From: Nemertoderma westbladi
Lineage: Eukaryota; Xenacoelomorpha; Nemertodermatida; Nemertodermatidae
Direction: 5' to 3'
NCBI GenBank assembly: GCA_032718475.1
Contig: JAUCBJ010003327.1
Span: 1-36,358 of the forward strand
Length of the DNA stretch: 36,358 bases
The notes beneath the pieces were generated by a model that was not told where the DNA came from, did no database searches, and saw only the letters and a program-made list of their open reading frames with translations. The first letter of the stretch is position 1; every line of letters begins with the position of its first letter. The translations under genes and the position numbers were made by a program. Below are positions 10,272 to 20,425 of this stretch, one piece after another.

Positions 10272-11291
10272 CACTGAAAAAACGAAACCTGTATTATTTA
10301 TTAAAAAACCACCAGTTTGCCGAAGGAATCGCCGATTAAAATCCAGCCACTTTAATCGCCGATTCTTTCAGCAAACCGGTGGTTTCGAAAACCGGTGGTT
10401 AAGCCAAACCGGTGGTTTAGGCAAGTTAAAAACTCTGGGTTTATTCTATATTTTCAACCATATCAAAGGGGATTTACAAACATAAAACCTGGTTTACATG
10501 TATTTTAAACGGGGTTTCATTCATACAAAACCTGCGGTTCCTAAATATAAAACCTGGTTTAGATGTATGTGAAACGGGATTTCATTCATACAAAACCTGC
10601 GGTTCCTAAATATAAAACCTGGTTTAGATGTATGTGAAACGGGATTTCATTCATACAAAACCTGCTGTTCCTAAATATAAAACCTTAATTAACCAAAACC
10701 CCTAGTTTCAAATATTATCAAACTCAGGTTTTATCGTACTAATTTGCAACTGTTGTTTATCATAAAACCGGCATTTTATTTGTTAAAAACCTCAATCTTT
10801 ATTGAATAAAAACCCAGGTTTATCAGTTAACATAATTAAGGGTTAATGTATAAAAAACTGTGGTTTTTACAACCCAGAAACCCTACTTTCAAAGAATTTA
10901 TAAACCCCAAGTTTTATCAGTAATTAAAAATAGATTTATTTCCAAAAACCCCGTTTTTATTTCATTGATTATGTGTTTATTATGGGGTTAAACCCGGGTT
11001 TGTCACTGATAAGAAAACCATCATCATATGATTTAATACCGGTGGTTTTTCTCAGTGAAACTAGGGTTTTTTGAGAAACCAGTAGTTTGATACAAAAATT
11101 ATAAAAGTTTCATAATTATTTTAAAAGTGATTGCAATTAACCCTTATGTCAATACCACTCAAATTAATAGTATAAATCGTTAATTTGAAACATTTATTTT
11201 TTTTCGAAATCGGAAGTTTCAAATTGAAAACCTATGTTATAATTTACAACCTAGGGTGAAAATCACAAATACAGGTTTGGTTTTTTCAGTG
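10272..11291 (+). mobile_element. CACTG-end element copy 3, complete, non-autonomous (1020 bp)
   Basis: The left end CACTGAAAAAACGAAACCTG and the reverse complement of the right end (the same with one difference, CCAAAC) form a TIR of about 24 bp. The element is flanked by TA on both sides (10270-10271 and 11292-11293), as expected for a TA target duplication. The subterminal hairpin of copy 2 is present (about 10305-10400), followed by about three 64-bp units. From about 10686 comes the right half, which matches copy 1 in reverse. It has no coding capacity. The superfamily is not assigned; a TA duplication would suit Tc1/mariner-like or related enzymes. Confidence 0.85.
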
Positions 11292-11293
11292 TA

Positions 11294-12111
11294 ATTAATG
11301 ACTAATTTCTTTATATTTTTTCTATTACAGAGAATGTGTAAGGATGATTTGGAGTGGATTATTTCCCTTATGCGTGCGCTGACTGACCTATTGCAGCTTC
11401 AATATGTTTAGCTAACTTTGCAAATACCTGATGACGTCATGTCAAACTTTCCGTGTATTTATACCACATTAGATGTTATTCATAACTTATTCCTCATCCA
11501 ACGCTGAATGAACGAACCTTCGTGGATTCGATTCAGTCTCGAAACCCTTCCGGTTTCCGAACTTATGGTGTTCCGAAACGTCGTGTTTCCAACATGTCCG
11601 GTTTCCGAGCTATCCAACCGTCCGACCCCCATACCTGACTGTTAGTTCCTATTGCGCCTATACGAAACTGTCTAATTTTCTATGCCAGATATTTTTCCCC
11701 GTGTCCCCATTGGCTGTTTTTCTTTTTTTTTATCCCGAGAACGAACAGCTGCCTATTACGTTTATATCTTTTTGTATCTACCAATAGTAATATAAATGTT
11801 TTTGAATTATTAACCTTATTATGTAAAAGATACATATTTAATTGAATTATATTTATTGAGGCTTAATTTCTTCCCAGTAAACAACTCGTTAGATTTATAT
11901 TTATAAATAACTGCTAAGATTATTTCTGTATTACAGCTAAGTTGGATATATTTGATACTAAAAGCGATATAGTTTGTCAATGAAATTTTCCCTCGTATTA
12001 TATTTACCAGTAAATTTACCAAAATACATCTTAGGCCCCATTTATAAGATTCAAAATTTTGTTTGGTTATAAAACTTTTACATGTTTTTATGTTACAATA
12101 ATGGTGTATAT
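11294..12111. other. AT-rich unique stretch
   Basis: No gene supported. A run at about 11515-11605 repeats CCGGTTTCCGA-like words. A minus-strand 114-codon frame (12163-11819) extends into the MITE and looks like chance. Confidence 0.4.
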
Positions 12112-12346
12112 GTGGCTTACGGGAGTAAACGCTACGCCGACAACCGACAACCAACGCCGACAACCATTATTAAAGCTAATTAATGATATTTATTAATTGA
12201 GGGAAAGGAACAGGTTACAGTGCAAGGTTGTTTTAACCAAAACAATAAACAAGAGTCACGAACTCGGTTATATTTTCATATTTGCTGTTGTCGGCAGTAG
12301 TTGTCGGCTGTCGGTTGTCGGCGTACCGTTTACACCCGTGGCTTAC
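12112..12346. mobile_element. MULE-like MITE with 9-bp target duplication
   Basis: The element body is 12121-12337. Its ends read GGGAGTAAACGCTACGCCGA on the left and the complement of GGGTGTAAACGGTACGCCGA on the right, continuing with CAACCGACA words on both sides. Perfect GTGGCTTAC copies flank it at 12112-12120 and 12338-12346. A 9-bp duplication and GGG start fit Mutator-like elements. The interior (about 12190-12250) contains one diverged, inverted copy of the 68-bp unit that is tandemly amplified at 1370-2042. Well-preserved ends suggest fairly recent insertion. Confidence 0.85.
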
Positions 12347-13684
12347 GATGTCTTGATGCTATAACAAAGATGGTAACATTTACAAGTTCTGGCCTCACCT
12401 GGATAGAATAAGTTTGCTCAATTCATTTTGTGCTTCTTAATCGCGAGTCAATCGCGTTGTTTTTTGGGAGTAAAAAAGAGGCAGTTTAAAAATAAATTTT
12501 AAAAATCCATGTTAGAGGGGTGGATTTATATTATCAGATTTGCAGCAGTATTTAATATGTAAAATGATGTCAATGTGTCTGAATAGGTCTAATAAAACTA
12601 AATAAAACGAGACGTTTGTAGAACAACTTTTGGGAAGCAGCACCACAAAGTTGAGCCAATCACGTTTCCGTTAGTAAATGGATGGCGAGTGTGTATGTTA
12701 ACCATTCCCTACAGTGGCAGTGGATTTGGATTGTTATAACACACTCTAGGTGTTTACATTGCATTTTTCTTTCACTTTCTTTTTGAAACTTTAGGGTCGC
12801 CACGCTTTTTGAGTTTGTTAGGTTCGGTACTTATAATTAAATTAATGATACAATCTTTATTGAGTGTTAAAATTAACCTATAATTATTTAATTTTTAACA
12901 CTAGGATAAATAGTAAATATATTATAATGGAATTACCTTCGCTTACAAAGTGGCCACAACTAACTTTATGTTGAATCTGATATCTTGAATTTAATTTTTA
13001 TACCGACGGCTTATTTACAAAATACTCAAACACTATTTGCAAAATTTGTTTTCTTTGTTATTATTAAAATCTGCAGGCCATTTCGTGGTTCCCAAACGCG
13101 CTTATTTTCTCATAAAGTGAAGTAACAAATCGACCCCTTAGTTAACCATAGCAACCAGCCATGCCCACAAGTCCTTATCTATCTGTATTCAAACTAACAG
13201 ATCTGGCAAGTCATAATACCCATGTCCTAATCACATATTTTGTAGAAATTAGCCATGTCCAACAACGAGGGTGGGTTTTACAATAATGAGCTATGCTGTC
13301 CATTGAGTTTTTTTCCGTTTTCCAAATTTTTTCCATTGAAAAAACATTATCTTTATCATCAAATATACTTAAAACGCATTATTCTCGGAATGACAAAATG
13401 AGGACATGGCTGGATAGTGGATATGGTTCTAAGTCAAATAATTGAATGAAGTTGGAAGCTTGTTTTCTATTGGTGGTTGATCTTAACTTTCTTCAAATAT
13501 TGCAGAATAAATAAGTTATTTTTTGAAAATCCACGGTTAATAACTTACTGAAGTACATTGGATGTTACCATTAATTATTAAATTTTGATGTGATGTAATT
13601 CAGTAAAATTCATTTCTTAACGAAGACATGTCATTAATCTGAAGCACTGCTTTTAACTTTTTAATGTTATTCCACCAAAACCCG
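12347..13684. other. AT-rich unique stretch
   Basis: No gene recognised. A small hairpin (GTGTTAAAATTAA / TTAATTTTTAACAC) lies at about 12866-12901. Confidence 0.4.
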
Positions 13685-13945
13685 CCCCCGAAAGGCCATG
13701 AATACAAACGCGATATCGCGCAAACGTCCGCGTCTACTGACGCATGGAATGTCTCCTTGAATGGCTTTACTACCAATCTTACAACAATAAACATTCACCG
13801 GAATGGGGGGATTGAACTCGGTACCTGCTGAGCCACTGGGGCCGTATCGATCCCTAATACCAAAAGTTAGCGAGAATTAACAACAACAAACATAACAACA
13901 ACAACGGAGTGAATACTAAAGGTCTCGCTACGCGAACCTAATAAT
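13685..13945 (-). mobile_element. tRNA-derived SINE-like repeat, copy 1
   Basis: On the minus strand there is an A-box-like TGGCTCAGCAGG (13824-13835) and a B-box-like GAGTTCAATCCCC (13807-13819). Only a few bases lie between them, so the central tRNA part is deleted relative to copy 2 (20118-20395). A shared body with CGCGATATCGCG (13709-13720) follows. Both copies also share about 100 bp on the other side of the tRNA-like head, containing GTTGTTGTT runs. Confidence 0.6.
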
Positions 13946-14395
13946 TCGAATATTAAAAAGATATTTTCTCGGAAATATAAAATACATTTTGAAAATAAGC
14001 TGTTGATAGTAAAACATTGCCGCCTTTCTCCTTTTTGGTCATGTTATTTGCCTATTTTTGTTTTAATTCTTTCTTAGCAGTCAAATTATATAATTTATTC
14101 GGTAAAAATCAGAGTGGGTCTTGTTTTATATTACGAAGTTTGTTAGAATTCGCAATGATATGAGAATTAAATTCAATAACATTATTTTAATTAGCTTTGA
14201 AGTCGTAAATATAATAACACCAGGTTGCAACGTTGGAATAAAACACAAAATAAATTCGCATTCAATGTAAACTGTATTTTTTGGATTCTATATTACATTA
14301 TGTTATTGATAAAAAGTCTCTAAAACTTTTTATTTTCAAGTATGTTGTTCTTCACACCGTATTAATTTATTTTAAAATTGAAAAGAATATAAAAT
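13946..14395. other. AT-rich stretch before the foldback array
   Basis: No gene seen. Confidence 0.4.
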
Positions 14396-16835
14396 GGGGT
14401 AGGTGTAAAACGCGGATCCGGATCCGGATTCAGGATCCGGATACGGATCAGGACCCGGATTTGCGAGTGTAAAAGGCGGATCCGGATTTGCATACAATCC
14501 GTAACTGAGTGTAATATGCGGATTCTGAAATACGCAATCCGTATTGCAGTGTAAAACGCGGATTCATATATTTTATGAATCCGGAGTGGAGTGTAAAATA
14601 CGGATTTTCGTTAATTACCAAGTTTTATTGGATCCGGAATGGAGTGTAAAACACGGATTTTCGTAATTACCAAGTTTTGTTGGATCCGGAATGGAGTGTA
14701 AAACACGGATTTTCGTAATTACCAAGTTTTGTTGGATCCGGAATGGAGTGTAAAACACGGATTTTCGTAATTACCAAGTTTTGTTGGATCCGGAATGGAG
14801 TGTAAAACACGGATTTTCGTTAATTACCAAGTTTTGTTGGATCCGGAATGGAGTGTAAAACACGGATTTTCGTGAATTACCAAGTTTTATTGGATCCGGA
14901 ATGGAGTGTAAAACACGGATTTATGTTAATTACCAAGTTTTATTGGATCCGGAATGGAGTGTAAAACACGGATTTTCGTTAATTACCAAGTTTTGTTGGA
15001 TCCGGAATGGAGTGTAAAACACGGATTTTCGTTAATTACCAAGTTTTATTGGATCCGGAATGGAGTGTAAACCACGGATTTTCGTAATTACCAAGTTTTG
15101 TTGGATCCGGAATGGAGTGTAAAACACGGATTTTCGTTAATTACCAAGTTTTGTTGGATCCGGAATGGAGTGTAAAACACGGATTTTCGTTAATTACCAA
15201 GTTTTGTTGGATCCGGAATGGAGTGTAAAACACGGATTTTCGTTAATTACCAAGTTTTGTTGGATCCGGAATGGAGTGTAAAACACGGATTTCGTTAATA
15301 ACCAAATTTTGTTGGATCCGGAATGTAGTGTAAAACACGGATTTTCGTAATTACCAAGTTTTGTTGGATCCGGAATGGAGTGTAAAACACGGATTTTCGT
15401 TAATTACCAAGTTTTGTTGGATCCGGAATGGAGTGTAAAACACGGATTTTCGTTAATTACCAAGTTTTATTGGATCCGGAATGGAGTGTAAAACACGGAT
15501 TTTCGTTAATTACCAAGTTTTGTTGGATCCGGAATGGAGTGTAAAACACGGATTTTCGTTAATTACCAAGTTTTGTTGGATCCGGAATGGAGTGTAAAAC
15601 ACGGATTTTCGTTAATTACCAAGTTTTGTTGGATCCGGAATGGAGTGTAAAACACGGATTTTCGTTAATTACCAAGTTTTGTTGGATCCGGAATGGAGTG
15701 TAAAACACGGATTTTCGTGAATTACCAAGTTTTATTGGATCCGGAATGGAGTGTAAAACACGGATTTTCGTTAATTACCAAGTTTTATTGGATCCGGAAT
15801 GGAGTGTAAAACACGGATTTTCGTTAATTACCAAGTTTTGTTGGATCCGGAATGGAGTGTAAAACACGGATTTTCGTTAATTACCAAGTTTTGTTGGATC
15901 CGGAATGGAGTGTAAAACACGGATTTTCGTTAATTACCAAGTTTTGTTGGATCCGGAATGGAGTGTAAAACACGGATTTTCGTTAATTACCAAGTTTTGT
16001 TGGATCCGGAATGGAGTGTAAAACACGGATTTTCGTTAATTACCAAGTTTTGTTGGATCCGGAATGGAGTGTAAAACACGGATTTTCGTTAATTACCAAG
16101 TTTTGTTGGATCCGGAATGGAGTGTAAAACACGGATTTTCGTTAATTACCAAGTTTTATTGGATCCGGAATGGAGTGTAAAACACGGATTTTCGTTAATT
16201 ACCAAGTTTTGTTGGATCCGGAATGGAGTGTAAAACACGGATTTTCGTTAATTACCAAGTTTTGTTGGATCCGGAATGGAGTGTAAAACACGGATTTTCG
16301 TTAATTACCAAGTTTTGTTGGATCCGGAATGGAGTGTAAAACACGGATTTTCGTTAATTACCAAGTTTTGTTGGATCCGGAATGGAGTGTAAAACACGGA
16401 TTTCGTTAATAACCAAGTTTTGTTGGATCCGGAATGTAGTGTAAAACACGGATTTTCGTAATTACCAAGTTTTGTTGGATCCGGAATGGAGTGTAAAACA
16501 CGGATTTTCGTTAATTACCAAGTTTTGTTGGATCCGGAATGGAGTGTAAAACACGGATTTTCGTTAATTACCAAGTTTTGTTGGATCCGGAATGGAGTGT
16601 AAAACACGGATTTTCGTTAATTACCAAGTTTTATTGGATCCGGAATGGAGTGTAATACACGGATTTTCGTGAATTACCAAGTTTTAATGGATCCGGAAAG
16701 GGGTGTAAAACGCGGATTCAATTTATTTACAAAGTGTTACTAGATCCGGGAAGTGGTGTAAAACGCGGATTGATTCAGGTTAATTACAAAGTGTTACTGG
16801 ATCCGGGAAGGGGTGTAAAATGCGGATTTACGTTA
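14396..16835 (+). repeat. 53-bp tandem array, left arm (about 42 copies)
   Basis: The main unit is GGATCCGGAATGGAGTGTAA then AACACGGATTTTCGTTAATTA and CCAAGTTTTGTT. Variant units carry GGGAAGGGGTGTAAAACGCGG and lie mainly at the inner edge; the outer edge (14396-14580) is a degenerate GGATCCGG-rich zone. A rare variant (CGTTAATAACC plus GAATGTAGTG) occurs at about 15290 and again near 16400, so a block of about 1.1 kb was duplicated inside the array. Confidence 0.95.
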
Positions 16836-17258
16836 ATTACTGAGTTTGTTAATGAGGGACACAACTATTAATGAGGTACAAACATTAATGAGGGACACAA
16901 ACATTAATGGGGGACACCTTAATAGTTAATAGACACCTTAATAATTTGTCTATGTCTAGGGGCCACACATAAGCTTAATCCGGCTCTGGGGGACACCTTA
17001 ATAGGGGTCAATGCTTCCCAATGAATTATTAATAAGGGCGATGGTGATGTTTGGCCGTCAGACATTATTAGATATTGATTAGCTGAAAAACTACTACCGT
17101 GGGAACGTGACCTCTCTGGTAGAGCAGCTCTGTAGACAATTGTATGGTAGGATTACTGTCCTGTTCCCTGATTGGCTTATCCATCCCAACCTCCCTTACA
17201 AACAAGAATCACTGTTCTGCCTAGCTGGCGGTAGTTTGTACTGCATCATAGCGTACTC

Positions 17259-17266
17259 TATTTAAG
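17259..17266 (+). promoter_or_regulatory. TATA-like box (TATTTAAG) with upstream CCAAT-type word
   Basis: TATTTAAG lies about 80 bp upstream of the ATG at 17346, so a start near 17290 would give a leader of about 55 bp. An ATTGG (reverse CCAAT) lies at 17171-17175. Spacing is right for a compact polymerase II promoter. Confidence 0.45.
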
Positions 17267-17345
17267 GCCTTGCAAGCTTGCTGCCTTCCTAATTTATGGA
17301 GGCTGAACTGTTCAGTATAATTTCTTATTTAATTTCTTATTAAAC

Positions 17346-17528
17346 ATGGATGACAGTGATGACTTTGTAAAGGTTCCATTTACGGGATTCGTTATTCCGA
17401 GTCCAACCAATGATACAGCCATTGTTGAGCCGCTTGAACTCACTACCCAAACATCGTGCACCCCGAGTCCGGAGAAGAAAAAAACCAGGAAAGTCAGCAA
17501 GCCAAGAAAAGTTACTAAAGAACAATAA
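17346..17528 (+). CDS. Small acidic/basic protein inside the foldback core (60 aa)
   Basis: I do not recognise this protein. The ATG opens an acidic N-terminus (MDDSDD) followed by a hydrophobic stretch (VKVPFTGFVIPSP). The last 22 residues are basic and carry an SP site (TPSPEKKKTRKVSKPRK), suggesting nuclear or DNA/RNA binding by charge alone. A TATA-like box lies upstream. AATAAA at 17524-17529 overlaps the TAA stop, so the transcript could be extremely short. It is the only ORF in the core between the two inverted 53-bp arrays. It has no signal peptide or membrane helix. It may be the 5' exon of a longer gene, a relic ORF of an element, or chance; the layout of promoter, ORF and poly(A) signal raises my confidence somewhat. 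Confidence 0.4.
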   Translation: MDDSDDFVKVPFTGFVIPSPTNDTAIVEPLELTTQTSCTPSPEKKKTRKVSKPRKVTKEQ

Positions 17529-17609
17529 ACATTGCACTAATTAATAATTGTAACTAGATGAGGGTCTGGGTCTTTATTGCATATGCGTTTTATAAATTGT
17601 TCATTAAAA

Positions 17610-18547
17610 CTTACTAATTAACTTGAATCCGCGTTTTACACCCCTTCCCGGATCCAATAAAACTTGGTAATTAACATAAATCCGTGTTTTACACTCCATC
17701 CCGGATCCAATAAAACTTGGTAATTAACATAAATCCGTGTTTTACACTCCATTCCGGATCCAATAAAACTTGGTAATTAACGTAAATCCGTGTTTTACAC
17801 TCCATTCCGGATCCAATAAAACTTGATAATTAACGTAAATCCGTGTTTTACACTCCATTCCGGATCCAATAAAACTTGATAATTAACGTAAATCCGTGTT
17901 TTACACTCCATTCCGGATCCAATAAAACTTAGTAATTAACGCAAATCCGCGTTTTACACCCCTTCCCGGATCCAATAAAACTTGGTAATTAACGCAAATC
18001 CGCGTTTTACACCCCTTCCCGGATCCAATAAAACTTAGTAATTAACGCAAATCCGCGTTTTACACCCCTTCCCGGATCCAATAAAACATGGTAATTAACT
18101 TGAATCCGCGTTTTACACTCCATTCCGGATCCAATAAAACTTAATAATTAACGTAAATCCGTGTTTTACACTCCATTCCGGATCCAATAAAACTTAGTAA
18201 TTAACGTAAATCCGTGTTTTACACTCCATTCCGGATCCAATAAAACTTGATAATTAACGTAAATCCGTGTTTTACACTCCATTCCGGATCCAATAAAACT
18301 TAGTAATTAACGTAAATCCGCGTTTTACACCCCTTCCCGGATCCAATAAAACTTGGTAATTAACTAGAATCCGCGTTTTACACCCCTTCCCGGATCCAAT
18401 AAAACATGGTAATTAATTTGAATCCGCGTTTTACACCCCTTCCCGGATTTAATAAAACTTTGTAATAAACCTGAATCCGTATTTTACACCCAATCCCGGA
18501 TTCAGTAGAAATATGAATCCGCGTTTTACACTCCGTTCAGGATTTAG
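17610..18547 (-). repeat. 53-bp tandem array, right arm (about 17 copies)
   Basis: The units are the reverse complement of the left-arm unit (AATCCGTGTTTTACACTCCA then TTCCGGATCCAATAAAACTTGG). Blocks of the ACACTCCATT type alternate with blocks of the ACACCCCTTC type, and the outer end decays near 18480-18547. Confidence 0.95.
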
Positions 18548-19617
18548 CCTAAAACATGAACTGGGCTATTTACTCATAGGTTAATAATAAAATTCATAAA
18601 TTTATATTAAATTAATTTGCTTATTTTTTTTATTATTACTTTGTAATTATTAATTACTCTGCTTGTTTCTTATCACATCAGTGTTTATTATGATGTAATA
18701 AATTCACAATACAAATAATTTAGCTTTAATATGGTTGATAATAATTATAAGTTTGTTGTGTTATGAATTAATTAATTATCAGCTGTATTGTCTTGTAATT
18801 ATCGCTTGTGACACACATTTAAAGGTCATGTTAATTAATATTTTCGGATGTGATAACTGAGATTTCATTGTCGGGCCTATTGCATAGATTATATTTTTAA
18901 AAACAAAGATTTTATTTTAATTTTGTGTCATTAATTAATAATACAATAAAATAGTTATCTGGAAAATATAAATAATTTAATTTGCAATCGGTTTACATCT
19001 ATTTAATTGGAGATAATTAATTTGTTGGATATGATTATTAATTGTTGTCTGTTTAAATGTTCTTGCCCTTTCATCATTTCATTACTGAGTCTTGTTTCTC
19101 AACAAAATAGCACCATTTTTGGTACCAAATTGTTTTATAAGAACTCGCGGAGTCTTTAATTAGCTATATATTTAGAATTTAGGAGTTATTCTTATTATAT
19201 GTTATTATGAGATTTCGGTTTGAAAATTAACAAATTTCTGTTTTTTTCAGTTGTTTGTCGATTATTTTAACGATGCGCAACGATTAACCTATCTATATAT
19301 TAGGATGACCATTATTTTGGTTATTCCTAAAGGAAACATCGTTTATTTTCTGTTTAATTTGTTTAATTTCTGTTTAATTATATCTAAATGCTAGAATATT
19401 GATTGACTACAGTATTTCTACTATTACTTCTTTAATTTGCTGCTATTTTTTTTGTTTATTAATAATTAACTATATTATTTCATATTATTCGGGATTTCAT
19501 CATCATTTTGGTGAATATTATATTAAAACAAGTAAATCTTTCAGTCCTGATTTTTAACTTTAACTTACCGGGATCTCAGATAATCAGAAAAGATGGAGTC
19601 CGCTTCTTTAAGCGCCT
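18548..19617. other. Very AT-rich stretch, no gene
   Basis: Dominated by TTAATTAAT-type words. I see no ORF, RNA gene or element end. Confidence 0.5.
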
Positions 19618-19920
19618 TTACTACTACTACTAGGTCGAGCGAACATGGACAGTGGAAATGAGATCCTTCCAGGCTTCCTGTCTTAGTACTTACTCTTCAG
19701 GTGCCTCTGTGTCGCAATATAACAATCCAATGCCAGCAACAATTACTTCTGGTATTCCATAAGATCTTAGGATTTCAACCATTTTACCTCAATGGATGGA
19801 GTTGAATGCTTTCTTGAAGTCCACAAAAGTCAGGACAGCGGGGAGATTCTTTGACTTAATTCCTTCAATCAGTCTCCATCCGCAAGTAACTGAGCTATTG
19901 TTGATCTATTTGGAAATGTC
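19618..19920 (-). mobile_element. LINE family A fragment with internal deletion
   Basis: Minus-strand reading gives PNRSTIAQLLA, then EGIKSKNLPAVLTFVDFKKA followed by FNSIH (reverse transcriptase motif A with the catalytic Asp of FVDF), then LRSYGIPEVIVAGIGLLYC. The frame then jumps straight to EAWKDLIS near the C-terminus. The polymerase core with the YxDD motif is missing. The 3' end is a TAG/TAC microsatellite tail (plus strand 19618-19631) that supplies the stop codon. It is a dead copy. Confidence 0.85.
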
Positions 19921-20117
19921 CAATATAGAAATATACATTGTAATTCATTTTATTGTTTTTAGCGACGGGGTAAATAAAACAATATTATATCAAGCTACTG
20001 TAGTTTCTTATTGATATGAATAACAGACATTCTTACTTTCAGCTCTAGAAGGTTCAAATTTTAGAGGCAATTATCTCGTATTTCCATTTTCATTTTAAAA
20101 TTATTACTCTAAATCTA

Positions 20118-20395
20118 AAAACCAATAAAACAAGCGCGATATCGCGCTAAGGTCCGCTTCTACTGACGCATGAACTGCCTCCTTGAATGGCTTACTACCA
20201 ATCTTACAACATAAAACATTCACCGGAATGGGGGATTGAACTCGGTACCTAGAGATTCCAAGTCCCACGCTCTGCGGTACCAACTGCTGCTGCTGGGGCC
20301 GTATCAAGCCTTAATACCAAAACCTCTGGAAATTAACAACAACACCAACAACAACAACGGAGTGATTACTACAGTAGAGGTCTCGCTAAGCGGAC
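20118..20395 (-). mobile_element. tRNA-derived SINE-like repeat, copy 2
   Basis: On the minus strand the head reads like a tRNA gene: CAGTTGGTACCGCAGAGCG (A-box region, about 20269-20286), GGGACTTGGAATCTC (anticodon-arm region) and GAGTTCAATCCCC (B box, 20231-20243). Insertions and broken stems exclude a working tRNA. The body with CGCGATATCGCG (20135-20146) and the opposite flank with GTTGTTGTT match copy 1 at 13685-13945. It abuts the LINE remnant that starts near 20426. Confidence 0.65.
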
Positions 20396-20425
20396 CTAAA
20401 AACACACGTATAGCGGTTATTTATA

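Larger units (their letters stand above)
14396..18547. mobile_element. Large foldback element with tandem-repeat arms
   Basis: The left arm (about 14396-16835) and right arm (about 17610-18547) are built from the same 53-bp unit in opposite orientation, about 42 and 17 copies. The core (about 16836-17609) is unique and holds a promoter-like region and a 60-codon ORF. Very long inverted arms made of tandem repeats are known in Foldback/Galileo-type elements (P superfamily), but no transposase is present here and I recognise no terminal sequence from those families. I see no certain target duplication. The alternative is two satellite blocks that came to lie in inverse orientation around an unrelated small gene. 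Confidence 0.6.

Noticed and set aside
11819-12163. 114-codon minus-strand ORF
   Set aside because: It runs into the MITE end, has low-complexity AT-rich codons and no recognisable motif.
13600-13794. 64-codon minus-strand ORF
   Set aside because: It is a chance frame through the SINE-like repeat.
14396-18547. CRISPR-like regular repeats
   Set aside because: The 53-bp units are head-to-tail with no unique spacers, in a eukaryotic setting.
20211-20300. A working tRNA gene on the minus strand
   Set aside because: A- and B-box words are present, but the stems are broken, bases are inserted, and a related copy elsewhere shares non-tRNA flanks, so SINE-like.
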